From Gammaproteobacteria bacterium (GTDB lineage Bacteria; Pseudomonadota; Gammaproteobacteria; UBA7966): DNA of 6,519 bases. The DNA lies in assembly GCA_003485715.1 (NCBI GenBank), contig DNIF01000201.1, positions 1 to 6,519 on the forward strand, given 5' to 3'. A program made the translations under genes and the position numbers. A model generated the notes under the pieces. The model worked only from the letters and a program-made list of their open reading frames with translations. It was not told where the DNA came from and made no database searches. Of this stretch, positions 4,460 to 6,519 are shown one piece after another. How positions within the stretch are numbered: position 1 is the first letter of the stretch; each line of letters begins with the position of its first letter.

Positions 4460-6519
4460 TCAGTCCGCCTTCGCCACGCAGTCCACGTAACAGCGGACAC
4501 GATCGCCGTCGACCTCACGGTTCATGCCGTGAATGTCGGTCTCGAATCCCGGGAAGCGCTCATTGAAGCTGCGTGCGAAAAGCAGGTAATCGCATATGGT
4601 GCGATTGAAGCGCTCCCCGGGGATGAGAAGTGGAATGCCGGGCGGGTAGGGTGTCACCAGCGAGCAGGTGACACGCCCCTCCAGATTGTCGATCTCCACC
4701 CGCTCGACATCACGATGGGCGATATGGGCCCAGGCGTCAGCCGGCTTCATGGCGGGGACGATCTGCGAGAGATACATCTCGGTGGTCAGTCGCGCGACGT
4801 TTTTCGATCGGTATACCGTATGGATCTCGGCGCAGAGGTCGCGCAGACGCACGCGCTCGTAGCGCGGATGCTTCTGCACGAACTCGGGCAGCACTCGCCA
4901 CAGCGGCTCGTTCTGGTCGTAGTCGCTCTTGAACTGCTGCAGGGCAGTCAGCAGTGTATTCCAGCGGCCCTTGGTGATGCCGATGGTGAACATGATGAAA
5001 AAGGTGTAGAGGCCGGTCTTTTCGACCACTACACCATGCTCCGCGAGGTACTTGGTCACGATGGCCGCCGGTATGCCGCTGTCGGCAAAATGTCCGGAGA
5101 GGTCGAGCCCCGGGGTGATCACGGTGGCCTTGATTGGGTCCAGCATGTTGAAGCCCTGAGCCAGACTGCCGAAGCCATGCCAGCCATCGCGGGCGTCAAG
5201 CAGCCAGTCCGCGCGCTCACCGATCCCTTCTTCCTCCTCGATGATCCGCTCCGGACCCCACACCGTGAACCACCAGTCCTGACCGAACTCACGCTCCACC
5301 TTGCGCATGGCGCGACGGAAGTCCAACGCCTCCTGGATGGACTCCTCTACCAGAGCCGTGCCCCCGGGAGGCTCCATCATCGCCGCGGCCACATCACAGG
5401 ACGCAATGATCGCGTATTGCGGGCTGGTTGAGGTGTGCATCAGATAGGCTTCATTGAACAACTGGGTATCCAGTTGGCGGTTCTCCGCGTCCTGCACCAG
5501 GATCTGCGAGGCTTGTGACAGGCCCGCGAGCAGCTTGTGCACCGACTGGGTCGCGAAGATGAGGGAGTCTTCGCTGCGCGGACGGTCGCGCCCGATGGCG
5601 TGCATATCGCGGTAGAAGTCGTGGAACGACGCATGCGGCAGCCAGGCCTCGTCGAAGTGCAGGGTTTCGACGCTGGATCCGAGGGTCTTCTTCAGCATCT
5701 CCACGTTGTAGAGGACGCCGTCGTAGGTGCTCTGCGTGATGCTGAGGAGGCGCGGTTTTACGCCCTTGTCCACGGCGAACGGATTCGCCTCGATCTTGCG
5801 GCGGATGTTGTCCGGGCTGAACTCCTCGAGCGGGATCGGCCCGATGATCCCATAGTGATTGCGGGTCGGCATCAGGAAGACCGGGACTGCACCGGTCATG
5901 GTGATGGCGTGGAGGATCGACTTGTGACAGTTGCGATCAACCACCACCACATCGCCCGGTGCCACATTGGCGTGGAACACCATCTTGTTCGAGGTGGAAG
6001 TCCCGTTGGTCACAAAGAACAGATGATCGGCATTGAAGATCCGCGCCGCGTTTCGCTCCGAGTCGTAGACCGGGCCGGTGTGGTCCAGAAGCTGCCCCAG
6101 TTCGTCGACTGCGTTGCAGACATCGGCCCGCAGCAGGTTCTCGCCGAAGAACTGATGGAACATCTGCCCGATCGGACTCTTGAGGAAGGCCACACCACCG
6201 GAATGACCCGGGCAGTGCCAGGAGTAGGAACCATCGCTTGCGTAGTGGGTGAGCGCGCGAAAGAAGGGCGGCGCGAGACCATCCAGGTAGGCCTTCGCCT
6301 CGCGGATGATGTAGCGGGCGATGAACTCCGGCGTATCCTCGAACATATGGATGAAGCCGTTCAGCTCGCGCAGGATTTCGTTCGGGATGTGGCGTGAGGT
6401 GCGCGTCTCACCGTGCAGGAAGAGCGGGATCTCGGAGTTCTTGAAACGGATCTCCTCGACGAAGCGGCGCAATTGGTCGAGCGCCGACCAGGTGCTTTCC
6501 GGCGAGCCGAACTCCTCGT
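4460..6519 (-). CDS. Orn/Lys/Arg decarboxylase (PLP-dependent, fold type I), N-terminus off the window
   Basis: A cytoplasmic enzyme that removes the carboxyl group of a basic amino acid to give a diamine (cadaverine, putrescine) or agmatine. The frame stays open to the right edge: 685 residues are present, and about 70-85 N-terminal ones are missing relative to family members of about 750. In order come the tail of the receiver-like wing domain (LDQLRRFVEEIRFKNSEIPLF), YSWHCPGHSGG (6194-6226), GTSTSNK (5984-6004), VVVDRNCHKSILHAI, HFDEAW (5642-5659, the Asp that contacts the PLP ring nitrogen) and QSVHKLLAGLSQASQ, whose Lys codon at 5534-5536 is the PLP Schiff-base lysine. The C-terminal part has VEKTGLYTFFIMFTIGITKGRW and PYPPGIPLLIPGERF. 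The sequence resembles Pseudomonas LdcA and also AdiA, so the substrate is left open. Stress or pH control is common in this family, but no promoter is visible because the gene start is outside. Confidence 0.95.
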   Translation of the reverse strand, partial: EEFGSPESTWSALDQLRRFVEEIRFKNSEIPLFLHGETRTSRHIPNEILRELNGFIHMFEDTPEFIARYIIREAKAYLDGLAPPFFRALTHYASDGSYSWHCPGHSGGVAFLKSPIGQMFHQFFGENLLRADVCNAVDELGQLLDHTGPVYDSERNAARIFNADHLFFVTNGTSTSNKMVFHANVAPGDVVVVDRNCHKSILHAITMTGAVPVFLMPTRNHYGIIGPIPLEEFSPDNIRRKIEANPFAVDKGVKPRLLSITQSTYDGVLYNVEMLKKTLGSSVETLHFDEAWLPHASFHDFYRDMHAIGRDRPRSEDSLIFATQSVHKLLAGLSQASQILVQDAENRQLDTQLFNEAYLMHTSTSPQYAIIASCDVAAAMMEPPGGTALVEESIQEALDFRRAMRKVEREFGQDWWFTVWGPERIIEEEEGIGERADWLLDARDGWHGFGSLAQGFNMLDPIKATVITPGLDLSGHFADSGIPAAIVTKYLAEHGVVVEKTGLYTFFIMFTIGITKGRWNTLLTALQQFKSDYDQNEPLWRVLPEFVQKHPRYERVRLRDLCAEIHTVYRSKNVARLTTEMYLSQIVPAMKPADAWAHIAHRDVERVEIDNLEGRVTCSLVTPYPPGIPLLIPGERFNRTICDYLLFARSFNERFPGFETDIHGMNREVDGDRVRCYVDCVAKAD

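Noticed and set aside
4529..5431. A 300-codon plus-strand frame, with a similar one at 5537-6397, opposite the decarboxylase
   Set aside because: Both are antisense to conserved decarboxylase sequence and show no domain of their own.

Overview
This is a GC-rich window that reads as a proteobacterial chromosome, most likely Gammaproteobacteria. The evidence is a purL of the long, single-chain type found in beta- and gammaproteobacteria, a large wing-domain Orn/Lys/Arg decarboxylase close to the enzymes of Pseudomonas and relatives, and a short secretin-like exported protein next to a DUF7931-type protein. I cannot name a genus. I see no mobile element, tRNA, rRNA or CRISPR.

Layout. Positions 1-2052 (minus) hold the N-terminal 684 codons of purL, whose 3' end lies beyond the left edge. 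A 126-bp gap (2053-2178) separates it from two tightly coupled minus-strand genes. These are a 165-residue DUF7931-like protein (3072-3569) and, overlapping its stop codon by four bases, a 298-residue exported secretin-like protein (2179-3075). All three may be co-transcribed in the order DUF7931, secretin-like, purL. A divergent control region (3570-3790) follows. From it a plus-strand gene at 3791-4315 encodes a small acidic exported protein with two PepSY-like repeats, ending in a textbook rho-independent terminator (4341-4377). Convergent with it, a large PLP-dependent basic amino acid decarboxylase (minus) fills 4460 to the right edge, where its first residues are cut off.

How the genes relate. 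PurL is cytoplasmic purine biosynthesis and the decarboxylase is polyamine or acid-stress metabolism. The PepSY protein and the secretin-like protein are predicted to act in the cell envelope. No single pathway joins all five genes. The only strong functional link visible is the translationally coupled DUF7931/secretin-like pair, and this pair is also the least understood part of the window. I found no clear sign of a new defence system or mobile system.
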